Origin: an uncultured Collinsella sp.
GTDB lineage: Bacteria > Actinomycetota > Coriobacteriia > Coriobacteriales > Coriobacteriaceae
DNA length: 33,257 bases
Reading direction: 5' to 3'
Assembly: GCA_958348225.1 (NCBI GenBank)
Contig: CATVYG010000024.1
Coordinates: 1 to 33,257, forward strand
Below the pieces are notes generated by a model. The model ran no database searches. It had not been told where the DNA came from and was given only the letters and a program-made list of their open reading frames with translations. The translations under genes were made by a program, and so were the position numbers. Of this stretch, positions 25,542-33,101 are shown piece after piece; position 1 is the first letter of the stretch, and the number at the start of each line of letters is the position of its first letter.

Positions 25542-26462
25542 ATGTATGGACAGCATGTTGCACCGCAGACCCATAACAAACGGACTGGCCTGTCTATCCG
25601 CGACGTCAAGCGTCATGCAGACGCCAGAATCGCCGCCTTCGGAGTAAGCATTCTTGTGGCAGGACTGCTTTTGCTACCCTGCGCAGCACTGGCGACAGAA
25701 ATGCCCGAACCCGATGTCGCAGCACCCATTACCTGCGACGAAGCCAACGCAGAAGGCAGCCTCACAGCTACCACCGTTGTCGACCATAACTATGACCTGG
25801 AGCTCCCTCCTGCCTTCATGTTGGTCCAGAATGAGGCGTTTGTATACGATTTCCCCGACAAACCCGAGGACTTCATCTACGGGCTTAACGACACCGTCCA
25901 TCTCTTCAAGATCGACACCGATACCGAAGGCCTTATAAAAACCGAGAACCCCAAAGAGGCCAGCGTCTCTATTGCCCTGACCATGATCGACAATCACGTT
26001 AGAGCAACCGCTGTCTTTACAGGCGGCTACGCCGACGACCAAATCCCTTACAGACTGAACCTCACCAGCTCAACCCGCCTTGGCACACACGTTGACCGCG
26101 ACTTCGACAGCGGGCAGGGGATTATGCACGAGACGCGGCACGATTACTACATCCGCTACGTCTTCGACAGCGACGTGCACTTGATTGCAACCGATACGAG
26201 CGGTTCCAAACCCGATCCAAGTGTTAAACCGAGCCCAGAGGTCAAACCCGAACCGAAAACCAAGCCCGACCCCACACCGCAGCCCAAGGCAGAAAAGCCC
26301 GCGGCAAATCCCGTTTCCACTAAGGCAGTAGCGGCGGTTAAACCAGCCGGGACCACCCTACCCGCGACGGGCGACAACGGTGCGATGGCTGTCGCCCTGA
26401 GTGTTGCCGGTGGCGCAGTTGCAGCAGTTGGTATTTCCGCAACAAGGCGTCGCAACCGCTAG
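25542..26462 (+). CDS. LPATG-anchored surface protein
   Basis: The 306-residue protein has a long Sec signal with a hydrophobic core (about 30-48) and a likely cut after ALA at 49-51. A globular domain of about 160 residues follows that I do not recognise. A Pro/Lys repeat spacer (KPDPSVKPSPEVKPEPK and on) leads to the sorting signal LPATGDN at 273, a hydrophobic helix and the tail RRRNR. It should be linked to peptidoglycan by a class A/D-like sortase, unlike the LAGTG protein at 11513. The 28-residue charged stretch before the signal core is longer than usual. It is probably a minor pilin or adhesin-like protein. No sortase gene lies in the window. Confidence 0.85.
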   Translation: MYGQHVAPQTHNKRTGLSIRDVKRHADARIAAFGVSILVAGLLLLPCAALATEMPEPDVAAPITCDEANAEGSLTATTVVDHNYDLELPPAFMLVQNEAFVYDFPDKPEDFIYGLNDTVHLFKIDTDTEGLIKTENPKEASVSIALTMIDNHVRATAVFTGGYADDQIPYRLNLTSSTRLGTHVDRDFDSGQGIMHETRHDYYIRYVFDSDVHLIATDTSGSKPDPSVKPSPEVKPEPKTKPDPTPQPKAEKPAANPVSTKAVAAVKPAGTTLPATGDNGAMAVALSVAGGAVAAVGISATRRRNR

Positions 26463-26521
26463 CTAAAACAAATACGCCATTCACACAGGCAAACAACCAA
26501 GGTCCAACGAAAACAGTCCAG

Positions 26522-26689
26522 TCATCCGACTGTGCCGCACTCCAGTAGTTCGCAGAGGATATCAAGGAGGTGGCCCAGGCTTCCCTTGTCGCCCTCGAGC
26601 TGTGCGACAGGCAGATCAGGTTTGGGAAGTAGAACGGCCTTTGCGCGAGGCGTGGATCGGGCAAGTTTGACTTTTATTCCCAGGGCCAA
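26522..26689 (-). CDS. Possible small protein, 55 aa, unknown
   Basis: A TTG-initiated frame encodes KAVLLPKPDLPVAQLEGDKG followed by a leucine-rich helix and ends at TGA 26522-26524. Composition and codon use are protein-like. It is in phase with and just beyond the stop of the Cys-rich gene upstream, so it may be that gene's former C-terminus or the end of another lost gene. No ribosome site is visible. Confidence 0.3.
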   Translation of the reverse strand: MALGIKVKLARSTPRAKAVLLPKPDLPVAQLEGDKGSLGHLLDILCELLECGTVG

Positions 26690-26704
26690 GCAGGGCCGGA
26701 GGTT

Positions 26705-26978
26705 TTATTGGCGGCTCTTGCGGGCGGCGCGAGTTTTGGCGAGGACGTAGGCATCGGGGTCGTCTTTGAACCAGGGGCAACGGCGCACGCCGGAGACCAT
26801 ATGGCAGTGGGGGCAGCCGCCCATGCACATGGGCAGAATGTGGTGCGCGGATGATTGGGCGTCCGCAGGCTGAGTGAAGCCATAACAACACTTCGCGCAT
26901 CGAGCAGTTTGAGCCAGCGTGCGCATGTCGGCGCCATACCGGGAAAGGAGGGCCTTCTTGTAGGGCGGACGACCCCAT
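26705..26978 (-). pseudogene. Cys-rich small protein, frameshifted in a G-run near its start
   Basis: An ATG at 26978 has a perfect AAGGAG 6 bases upstream, but its frame gives a non-protein-like sequence. Removing one G from the GGGG at 26973-26976 gives MGRPPYKKALLSRYGAD, continuing into the intact 73-codon frame that starts at ATG 26926. The restored product of about 90 residues has the cysteine pairs CAKC and CMGGCPHC and a conserved-looking HHILPMCMGG, consistent with a zinc-binding fold. The family is unknown. The extra G may be a real mutation, a phase-variable tract (though short) or a sequencing error. If translated as is, only the 73-residue form from 26926 is possible. Confidence 0.5.
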
Positions 26979-27024
26979 TGCAGTCTCCTTCCGCTCTATA
27001 ACTACGGAATCGACGGCAGCCGCA

Positions 27025-27057
27025 GGAGAATCGCTATCGTACTCGTAGCGGTTCTCC
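27025..27057. terminator. 12-bp hairpin after the HxlR gene
   Basis: GGAGAATCGCTA (27025-27036) pairs with TAGCGGTTCTCC (27046-27057) with one mismatch and a 9-base loop. No T-run is present. It lies 21 bases beyond the HxlR stop. Confidence 0.5.
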
Positions 27058-27078
27058 GCCCCCTAAGCAGCGTGTCCG

Positions 27079-27429
27079 CTACGAAACGACCGTCTTGTAA
27101 TAAGCGCCGAAGTCTGCGAGCGAGTCCATGATGGGCATCATCTGGCGGCCGAGCTCGGTAAGGCCATACTCAACGCGGGGAGGATTCTCGCCATAGTCAT
27201 GGCGAAAGACCAGCCCATCGTCCTCCATCTGCCGCAGGCTGTCGGTAAGCACCTTCTGAGAGATTCCCTCAAGGTCGCGGCGCAACTCGTTGAAACGCCA
27301 GGGGCGTACGCGCAAGTTACGGATAATGAGCAGCTTCCACTTGCCGCCAATGAGCGCTACCGCCGTTGCGACCGGACACTCCGGAAGCTCCTCTTTCGCT
27401 ATCACGGGAGACCCAACCTCCTTGACCAT
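27079..27429 (-). CDS. HxlR-family winged-helix regulator
   Basis: The 116-residue protein has the HxlR pattern: an N-terminal ECPVATAVALIGGKWKLLI, RFNELRRDLEGISQKVLTDSL as the recognition region, and the wing RHDYGENPPRVEYGLTELG. Cys19 precedes the domain as in thiol- or aldehyde-sensing members. I chose ATG 27429; the frame continues upstream to 27555 but the extra residues have no family match and would cross the operator. The gene is divergent from a cupin gene and separated from it by a palindrome, so it probably represses the cupin gene and itself. Confidence 0.85.
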   Translation of the reverse strand: MVKEVGSPVIAKEELPECPVATAVALIGGKWKLLIIRNLRVRPWRFNELRRDLEGISQKVLTDSLRQMEDDGLVFRHDYGENPPRVEYGLTELGRQMMPIMDSLADFGAYYKTVVS

Positions 27430-27445
27430 ACCGGTTTCACAAAAA

Positions 27446-27473
27446 AGTACGCAGTTACAAATATGTGCGTACT
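27446..27473. promoter_or_regulatory. Candidate HxlR operator
   Basis: AGTACGCA (27446-27453) and TGCGTACT (27466-27473) are perfect inverted arms 12 bases apart, located between the HxlR and cupin genes, which face away from each other. The size fits a dimeric winged-helix regulator. Confidence 0.6.
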
Positions 27474-27556
27474 CGTATTTGCATGCGCCTTCGCGTTGAA
27501 TATAACTCACGCAGGAGATGCCTGCAAGGTAAATCAACCCCAAGAGAGGAACCATT

Positions 27557-27910
27557 ATGGCTAATTATGCAAAGACCCACATCGGTAATGAGAGCCGTGT
27601 CGAGCTGCACGAAATGCTCGGGCTTACCGGGGCAGAGGTGAGTGTCAACAATCTTCCCGCCGGCGCTGGCGTTCCGTTTTTCCATGCACACAAGGAAAAC
27701 GAGGAGATTTATGGCGTGCTCGAGGGCGCGGGCTCGGTCACGATCGACGGTGAGGATATCGAGCTTGCAGCCGGCGACTGGCTGCGCATTTCCCCCGCCG
27801 CACACCGTCAGTTCCGCGCCGCATCCGACTCGGGCATCACATACGTCTGCATTCAGGCCAAGCAGGGATCCCTCGATGCCTTCACGGCCGACGACGCTAT
27901 CATGTTCTAA
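27557..27910 (+). CDS. Small cupin-domain protein
   Basis: The 117-residue single-domain cupin has motif 1 with FHAHKENEEIYGVLEG and motif 2 with LAAGDWLRISPAAHRQ, so His43, His45, Glu49 and His83 can hold a metal. An AGAGAGGA ribosome site precedes ATG 27557. The HxlR regulator diverges from it. Such proteins are often quercetinase-like or sugar/aldehyde detoxification enzymes; the substrate is unknown. A strong hairpin follows at 27923. Confidence 0.85.
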   Translation: MANYAKTHIGNESRVELHEMLGLTGAEVSVNNLPAGAGVPFFHAHKENEEIYGVLEGAGSVTIDGEDIELAAGDWLRISPAAHRQFRAASDSGITYVCIQAKQGSLDAFTADDAIMF

Positions 27911-27922
27911 TTCACGATCGGT

Positions 27923-27964
27923 GTGCAAGGGGCCAATGAAGCCCCGTCCGTTGGCCCCTTGCAC
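27923..27964 (+). terminator. 14-bp hairpin after the cupin gene
   Basis: GTGCAAGGGGCCAA (27923-27936) pairs perfectly with TTGGCCCCTTGCAC (27951-27964). No T-run follows, but the stem is very stable. Confidence 0.65.
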
Positions 27965-28156
27965 TAATCTGCTGACGCAAAACTGCCTCACATCCCGGCC
28001 GGCTTCACGCAAAAGAGGCGGAGGCACGCTTTGTCGGTTCCGGGAATAAAAGCCAAGACAGTTACAATAAAAACACTTCGAACTCAGGGCGTTGAGCTTT
28101 CGTTTTGCCCCAAATCCTTGCCAGCTCTGTGGCGGATGTCGAAAGCTGCAGATCGA

Positions 28157-28633
28157 TTATCTGGGGATTGTATTAATCCATGCCTGAATATCTTTCTCAG
28201 AAGTACGGAGCATGGATTCATCGAACTGCACATCGAGGCCCGGCTTCACGATTGCGCCCTTGCAGGCTTCCTCAAAGTCCTTCAGCGTGTGTCCCAGCCA
28301 GCCGCCATTGGTGGCAAACGGATACACGATCTTCCCGGTCAGGTCAGCCCGCTCCAGGAAACTGCGCATGGCGGGCGCAAAGGTGTACCACCAGACAGGA
28401 GAACCCAGGATGATGGTGTCGTAATCTCTCCAGCCAATGTGCAGCGGCTTCAGTTCCGGGCAATAACCCTCGGCAATCTCACGCTGCCCCTGATTGACGA
28501 CTTCATCATAATCGCCATCGTAGGGAACAACCGTATCCATACGAGCAATATCCCCGCCGATTTCCCTCTGGATCATCTCGGCAATGCGCTTCGTGTTGCC
28601 TCCGTAGGAGTAGTACAGAATCAAGGTTTTCAT
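28157..28633 (-). CDS. Flavodoxin
   Basis: The 158-residue protein has the FMN phosphate loop YYSYGGNTKRIAE, the first flavin loop SPVWWYTFAPAM (Trp stacking on FMN) and FATNGGWLGHTLKDF. It belongs to the flavodoxin_4-like group common in Firmicutes. It is the last gene of the MerR-controlled operon, 14 bases after the aldo/keto reductase gene. I chose ATG 28633; the ATG at 28651 overlaps the GAGGAG site. It is probably an electron carrier or a quinone reductase for the stress-response operon. Confidence 0.9.
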   Translation of the reverse strand: MKTLILYYSYGGNTKRIAEMIQREIGGDIARMDTVVPYDGDYDEVVNQGQREIAEGYCPELKPLHIGWRDYDTIILGSPVWWYTFAPAMRSFLERADLTGKIVYPFATNGGWLGHTLKDFEEACKGAIVKPGLDVQFDESMLRTSEKDIQAWINTIPR

Positions 28634-28647
28634 TTCACGCTTTCTCC

Positions 28648-29517
28648 TCATGCAAGAGGCTTTCCGCTGAACACGGGAAATGCGCTGAATTCACCATAGT
28701 TGGCAATGCGCTCCATGTTCTTGAGAGTTTCCATGTCTTCCTCGGAGATCGCGAAATCCACGTCCGCGTTGCTTTCCATGTGGGCGGGATCTGCCGTCCT
28801 GGGAAGCGCGACGGCTCCAAGCTGAAGGACATAGCGGATGCAGAGTTGGGCGGCAGATACGCCGTACTTCTCTGCCATCTTAACGATCGCCGGATTCTTC
28901 AGCGCCTCGCCGTGGGCAATGGGAGAATATGCCTCCACCTGGATGCCCTGCGCCTTGCAGAAGTCCACCAATGCCGAATCGGTGTTGGTGATGTGCAGAA
29001 GGATCTGATTGACCATGGGCATCACGCGGCAAGAACCCAGGAGGTTCTCAAGGTCATCTTGCAGGAAGTTGGACACGCCGATTACCTTGACCTTGCCCGC
29101 CGCCCGCGCATCCTCCAACGCACGCCAGACCTCCTTGTTCTCCTCGAAATAGCGCTTCTCCACACGGAACTCGCTCCACGGCTGGGGAGAGTGGATGATC
29201 ATCTGGTCGAGGTAGTCGAGCCCCATCCTCTCCAGCGTCTCATCGATGGACTTCGCCGCATCCTCGTAGGTCTTCAGCTCTGCCGCGATCTTGCTGGCGA
29301 CGAACAGCTCTTCCCGGCGAACGCCGCAGGTGCGCATGCCCTCGCCGACGCCGCGTTCGTTTCCGTAGGCCTGTGCGGTGTCGATCAGGCGATAGCCCAG
29401 CTTTACCGCCTCGCGAACGGCTTCCGCCGCCTCGGCATCGTCGATGAACCAGGTGCCCAGTCCCAGCTTGGGAACCTGAACTCCGTTTGCCAACGGGTAG
29501 GTTTCATTCAAGATCAT
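28648..29517 (-). CDS. Aldo/keto reductase
   Basis: The 289-residue enzyme reduces aldehydes or ketones with NADPH. The catalytic tetrad is complete: Asp46, Tyr51, Lys76 and His109. GLGTWF and VIGVSNF are typical of AKR5-like 2,5-diketo-gluconate reductase relatives. GAGGAG lies 7 bases before ATG 29517, and the start is 4 bases after the preceding gene's stop, indicating one transcript. The frame is open upstream to 29598 but the extra residues are out of family. In this operon it likely detoxifies reactive carbonyls. Confidence 0.9.
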   Translation of the reverse strand: MILNETYPLANGVQVPKLGLGTWFIDDAEAAEAVREAVKLGYRLIDTAQAYGNERGVGEGMRTCGVRREELFVASKIAAELKTYEDAAKSIDETLERMGLDYLDQMIIHSPQPWSEFRVEKRYFEENKEVWRALEDARAAGKVKVIGVSNFLQDDLENLLGSCRVMPMVNQILLHITNTDSALVDFCKAQGIQVEAYSPIAHGEALKNPAIVKMAEKYGVSAAQLCIRYVLQLGAVALPRTADPAHMESNADVDFAISEEDMETLKNMERIANYGEFSAFPVFSGKPLA

Positions 29518-29521
29518 CGTT

Positions 29522-29848
29522 CTACTCCTCGCCCCAGATATCCTTTGCCATGCGGAAAACCGCCCACGCCTTGGGCCAGCCGCAGTAGAAGGCTGCATGG
29601 GTCACGACCTCCGCGATTTCTTCTTTTGTAATACCGTTCTTCTTTGCCGTCGTCAGGTGATAGCGGAAGCTCTCATCGGTAAGCCCCTGAGCCATCAGAG
29701 CGACGACGGTCACGAGGGAGCGGTCGCGGAGGCTGAGCTGCCCCTCTCGGCTCCAGACCTCTCCGAAGAGCACGTCATCGTTCAGTTCCGCGAATTTCGG
29801 GGCGAATTCGCCCAGGGCATCTCTGCCTGCCGTCTGCTTGACTGCCAT
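29522..29848 (-). CDS. Carboxymuconolactone decarboxylase-family protein
   Basis: The 108-residue protein has the family pattern: LSLRDRSLVTVVALMAQG, LTTAKKNGITKEEIAEV and HAAFYCGWPKAW. It contains one cysteine (in AFYCGWP) rather than the CxxC of AhpD peroxidases, so peroxidase activity of that type is unlikely. A GGGAGG site precedes ATG 29848. Within the MerR operon, such proteins commonly accompany cupins and aldo/keto reductases. Confidence 0.88.
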   Translation of the reverse strand: MAVKQTAGRDALGEFAPKFAELNDDVLFGEVWSREGQLSLRDRSLVTVVALMAQGLTDESFRYHLTTAKKNGITKEEIAEVVTHAAFYCGWPKAWAVFRMAKDIWGEE

Positions 29849-29861
29849 GTTTCGTTCCTCC

Positions 29862-30293
29862 CTACAGCCTTGCGTACTCTTCGTGGGATACCGGCTCGCA
29901 CCACTCGTTCTCGCAATTCTCGCCGGGAACCTCCACGGCGATATGGCTGAACCAACTGTCCTTCTTCGCTCCGTGCCAGTGCTTGACGTTGGCGGGGATC
30001 ATCACGACGGAGCCCTCGTGCAGGCTGACGGCGGCCTTGCCTTCCTCCTGATACCAGCCCTCGCCAGCCGTGCAGAGCAGGAACTGACCGCCTCCTTTGT
30101 CCGCGTGGTGGATATGCCAGTTGTTGCGGCATCCCGGCTCGAAGGTCACGTTGGCGGCGAACAGGCCGCCTTCCGGATCGGTCAGCGGATTCAGGAACGA
30201 ATCGCCGGTGAAGTACCGGGCATAGGCGGTGTTCGCCGTTCCCGTGCCGAATGCGTTGACCTTCTCGAACTGCTCTTTTCGTTCATACCTCAT
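29862..30293 (-). CDS. Cupin-domain protein
   Basis: The 143-residue protein has the metal-binding pattern WHIHHADKGGGQFLL for motif 1 and IPANVKHWHGA for motif 2. It resembles the cupins encoded beside carboxymuconolactone decarboxylase-like proteins in MerR-controlled operons. AGGAGG lies 8 bases before ATG 30293. The substrate is not known. It is 22 bases after the broken DHFR-like gene and 13 bases before the next gene. Confidence 0.87.
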   Translation of the reverse strand: MRYERKEQFEKVNAFGTGTANTAYARYFTGDSFLNPLTDPEGGLFAANVTFEPGCRNNWHIHHADKGGGQFLLCTAGEGWYQEEGKAAVSLHEGSVVMIPANVKHWHGAKKDSWFSHIAVEVPGENCENEWCEPVSHEEYARL

Positions 30294-30315
30294 AATTGAA
30301 ACCTCCTGCTAAGGA

Positions 30316-31038
30316 TTATCGATTCACGCCATAGCGCAGCCAGACCGCCCCGCCGTCCATGGCCTTCGCCTCTTTCAGCGTAAAGCCAAGGGCCTTACTC
30401 TCCGAAATGCCTTCTGCGGCTCGGAAAACCGGAGGCGTATCCGGGCTCCCGTCTGCCGCCGCCGCCAACACGATGCTGGTCTCATCGCACATCCCCGCTT
30501 GCAGGAACGACCAGTTCAGCACGCCGCCACCGCCCAGCATCAGGGTCTCGATATTGAATTCTTCTTTCAGCTTGGAAAGGGCCAGACCGTGATCTAGCTC
30601 CGTTTCTCCCGCGATGATGTACGAGATTCCAAGCTTTCTCAAAAATGCCCTGTAGGCGTTGCCGACCTGCTCTGTCAGCACCTCGACGACATGGGCGGTG
30701 GTGTCCACATAGCGCAGGGTGCTGCTTTTCCACCCCAGCTTGCCGTGGGGGTCCACGGAGACGTAGAACATTCCGAAGTCCGGTTGCGCGATGAAATCAC
30801 CTGCCGGAACGGCCGGCGCATCTTCGTCCAGGTCCGGCTTCCTTTAGAAGGTGAAGTTGTCGTCCGTTGTCACCCTGCCGGACAGCCAGCCCTGGTGATG
30901 GTAAAAGGGCTCTTTCCCGAAGGCAATGTCGTAGAACGCATCGCCCGCCGCTCTGCCCTGCGGCGTTCCCATGTAACCGCCCATGATCTTTCCGTCCAAA
31001 GCGCACATCATGTGGCAGAAAACATACGGCCTGTTCAC
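30316..31038 (-). pseudogene. RibD/dihydrofolate reductase-like gene broken by a single in-frame TAA
   Basis: Two frames, 30844-31038 and 30316-30771, lie in the same phase and are joined by fully open sequence except for TAA at 30844-30846. The N-terminal part (PYVFCHMMCALDGKIMGGYM, ending TTDDNFTF) and the C-terminal part (FYVSVDPHGKLGW, then LMLGGGGVLNWSFLQAG) together form a complete RibD C-terminal/DHFR-like domain of about 240 residues. Tyr is the likely original residue (TAT or TAC to TAA). The GTG start at 31038 has AAGGAGG 10 bases upstream. It was the first gene of the MerR-controlled operon. Premature stopping could reduce translation of downstream genes, though each has its own good ribosome site. 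Confidence 0.8.
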
Positions 31039-31107
31039 GTTCGATTCCCCTCCTTATGATTGACAAACATTCTGTTTGGAAGCATGCTTCCTTTAAACTT
31101 CATGTGC

Positions 31108-31138
31108 ATCCTAGAACTTAAAGTTAACTTTAAGTCAA
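31108..31138 (-). promoter_or_regulatory. MerR-type promoter and operator of the stress operon
   Basis: On the minus strand TTGACT (31133-31138) and TAGGAT (31108-31113) have a 19-base spacer, the over-long spacing that MerR-family activators correct. The perfect 20-base palindrome ACTTAAAGTTAACTTTAAGT (31116-31135) fills that spacer. The MerR gene starts 34 bases further in the other direction. Confidence 0.8.
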
Positions 31139-31171
31139 GGGGATTCTGGAATAATTCGGAGGGGTTTTCAG

Positions 31172-31639
31172 ATGGTCTATACGGTGGGGGAAATGGCGAA
31201 ACTGCTGGGGGTTGCGGCGTCCACCTTACGCTACTACGACAAGGAGGGGCTGCTGCCCTTCGTGGAGCGCTCCTCCGGTGGCATTCGCATGTTCCGAGAA
31301 TCGGATATCGAATGGCTGCAGGTGATCGGCTGCATGAAGAAAGCCGGGATGTCCATCAAGGACATCCGGCAGTACATTGAGATGGCGCTGCAAGGAGACG
31401 ACACCATCGATTTGCGCCTTGCCATGTTCCGGCGCCAACAAGAAGTTCTGAAACAGCAGATGGCGGAATTGCAGCACACCATGGAGATGGTGGATTATAA
31501 GTGCTGGTATTACGAAACGGCGAAGGAAGCGGGTACGGTCGATGCCCCGCAGAAGATGGAGCTTGCCGAAGTCCCGGAACGCTTTCGGAAGATTCGGCAG
31601 GAGCTGCGCACTGCGCCGGGGACTGCGGCAACGATATAA
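31172..31639 (+). CDS. MerR-family transcriptional regulator
   Basis: The 155-residue protein has the MerR N-terminal helix-turn-helix YTVGEMAKLLGVAASTLRYYD and a wing, followed by CMKKAGMSIKDIRQYIEM and a dimerisation coiled coil (about 75-105). A GGAGGGG site lies 10 bases before ATG 31172. The C-terminal region has one cysteine (YKCWYYETA) near 110, similar to AdhR-like aldehyde/electrophile sensors, which use a single reactive Cys. It is divergent from the five-gene operon and the palindromic promoter. It probably activates that operon on reactive carbonyl stress. Confidence 0.9.
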   Translation: MVYTVGEMAKLLGVAASTLRYYDKEGLLPFVERSSGGIRMFRESDIEWLQVIGCMKKAGMSIKDIRQYIEMALQGDDTIDLRLAMFRRQQEVLKQQMAELQHTMEMVDYKCWYYETAKEAGTVDAPQKMELAEVPERFRKIRQELRTAPGTAATI

Positions 31640-31858
31640 CAAGACTGCTTAGGCAACGGCAGTCAACCGCTTGATAATCACGGTAACTTTACCGTTCAAA
31701 AAAGTACTACCAACAAACGACCACCCCGGCTATCCGCTGTTCGCGGAAGAGCAGGGGAGCTCTTGTCGCCGGGATGGAACCTTTTCAACTCGCAGAATAG
31801 CAGAATCGCCTCGCAAGCCAGAATCAGCACGGGGCGGCAGCGGGCAGAACCGCCACCG
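31640..31858. other. Noncoding stretch with a palindrome
   Basis: No gene is supported here. ACGGTAACTTTACCGT (31680-31695) is a 7-2-7 perfect palindrome followed by TCAAAAAAG. The region probably belongs to decayed sequence next to the HsdS fragment. Confidence 0.4.
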
Positions 31859-32080
31859 CTAAATTACCCTCACGCTGTCACTGGCAGCCCTGATTAAATA
31901 TGCTAGGTATCTCGGGATAATGCTATCGGTCGCATACGCGCAAGAGTGTCCGCTGATTGCAGCCGGTTGTTCCCCTTCCTACGCCAATGGTGTGCAGACA
32001 TCTTCGATATTCTTGCTCGTTCTGGCGAAAATCGCGTCTCCAGGGTTTGCCTTTTTCGATTTAGCGTATTGCTCTTCAGA
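31859..32080 (-). pseudogene. Type I restriction specificity (HsdS) fragment with internal TAG
   Basis: Reading the minus strand from 32080, the frame encodes EEQYAKSKKANPGDAIFART then SKNIEDVCTPLA, a TAG (31979-31981), then EGEQPAAISGHSCAYATD and IPRYLAYLIRAAS, ending at TAG 31859-31861. The pattern of a GD-(I/V)-x-F-ARTS step, a ...DVC...A-W-(stop here)-EGE...SGH step and a PRYLAY helix is that of a type I S-subunit target recognition domain. The TAG is best read as TGG (Trp) to TAG. Only about 70 residues remain; neither HsdM nor HsdR is nearby. It begins exactly where the TetR fragment ends. Confidence 0.65.
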
Positions 32081-32183
32081 TCATCGTGGTGTGCTCGTAG
32101 CCGCGCTCCACGAGGAGCCGCTCGGCAACGTCGAGAATCTTCTCGACCGCCTCCTCCGGGTACTTATTGCGTGCCGCGGGCAC
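32076..32183 (-). pseudogene. TetR-family regulator, truncated after the first helix-turn-helix helix
   Basis: A GTG at 32183 with AAGG upstream starts a 35-residue frame, RNKYPEEAVEKILDVAERLL then VERGYEHTTM, that matches the start of TetR regulators. The family normally continues with QDIADALG; here it stops after two further codons (32076-32078) because the sequence changes to HsdS-like material around 32081-32084. The regulator's DNA-binding helix and ligand domain are gone. It was oriented divergently from the ABC transporter gene at 32373 and was likely its repressor. Confidence 0.7.
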
Positions 32184-32290
32184 CTCCGTCCTTATTATCG
32201 CGATAAACACACCATGAGTGGCGTACGGGTCGAGAAGGGCTGGCGCCAAAAGAGCCCAACGGCCGTTACGGCTTCGTTAGAAACGCGCCC

Positions 32291-32304
32291 CACCATGGAT
32301 GGTG
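32291..32304. promoter_or_regulatory. CACCAT-GG-ATGGTG palindrome
   Basis: This perfect 14-base inverted repeat lies 69 bases before the ABC transporter start, between it and the TetR remnant. It could have been the TetR operator. Chance is not excluded. Confidence 0.3.
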
Positions 32305-32372
32305 AACCCGAAAGGTAAGGCGCGCGGGCACGGCGACTCGGCCCACGCGCCCGGAAGAGAAAGGACGAACCC

Positions 32373-33101
32373 ATGGGTTACATGCTCGAGACGCGCGGGC
32401 TCACCAAGCGCTTCGGCCGCGGCGACCAGGCGCAGGATGCCGTGGCCGACGTGAGCCTTCATATCCGCGAGGGCGAGGTGTACGGGCTGCTCGGCCCCAA
32501 CGGCGCTGGCAAGTCGACAACGCTCAAGATGATCTGCGGGATGCTGCGCCCGACGGCCGGGGAGATCCTCTTTGCCGGGCACGCCTGGCACCGCGAGGAC
32601 CTCTACGCAATCGGCAGTCTCATCGAGGAGGCGCCGCTCTACCCCAACCTCACCGCGCGCGAGAACCTGCGCGTGCGCACCACGCTGCTGGGCCTTCCCG
32701 AGAGCCGCGTAGACGAGGTGCTCGCCGCCGTGGGCCTCGCGGACACCGGGAAGAAGCGCGCCGGGCGCTTCTCGATGGGCATGCGGCAGCGCCTGGGACT
32801 CGCGCTGGCGTTGATCGCCCGGCCACGCCTGCTCGTGCTCGACGAGCCCACCAACGGCCTCGACCCCATCGGCATCGAGGAGCTGCGCGACCAGATCCGC
32901 GGCTTCGCGGCGGCGGGTACGACGGTGATCGTCTCGAGCCACATCCTCTCCGAGGTGCAGCAGATGGCTGACACCATCGGCATCATCTACGGGGGGCGCC
33001 TCGCCTACGAGGATGCGCTTCGGTCCGGGCAGGACCTCGAGGAACTCTTCATGAGCGTCTGCCGGGAGGGGCGTCGAGCGCGCGGGGAGGTGGCGGCATG
33101 A
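32373..33101 (+). CDS. Lantibiotic-immunity-type ABC transporter, ATP-binding subunit
   Basis: The 242-residue ATPase has Walker A GPNGAGKS, signature FSMGMRQRLG (the bacitracin/lantibiotic-immunity variant of LSGGQ), Walker B LLVLDEPTNGLDP and the switch VSSHILSEV. It resembles the ATPases of BcrA/MutF/SpaF-type self-protection transporters, which remove peptide antibiotics from the membrane. GAAAGGA precedes ATG 32373, and the permease gene overlaps its end by 4 bases. GC content here is about 70%, well above the rest of the window, consistent with recent acquisition. The partner peptide is not in the window. Confidence 0.88.
   Translation: MGYMLETRGLTKRFGRGDQAQDAVADVSLHIREGEVYGLLGPNGAGKSTTLKMICGMLRPTAGEILFAGHAWHREDLYAIGSLIEEAPLYPNLTARENLRVRTTLLGLPESRVDEVLAAVGLADTGKKRAGRFSMGMRQRLGLALALIARPRLLVLDEPTNGLDPIGIEELRDQIRGFAAAGTTVIVSSHILSEVQQMADTIGIIYGGRLAYEDALRSGQDLEELFMSVCREGRRARGEVAA

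Noticed and set aside
28031..28699. 222-codon plus-strand frame over the flavodoxin gene
   Set aside because: Antisense to a clear flavodoxin with FMN motifs; no independent support.
1963..30846. Idea that TAA is recoded as a sense codon because two genes have internal TAA
   Set aside because: TAA is a normal stop in several intact genes here, such as the kinase and the CXXC microprotein, so independent nonsense changes are simpler.
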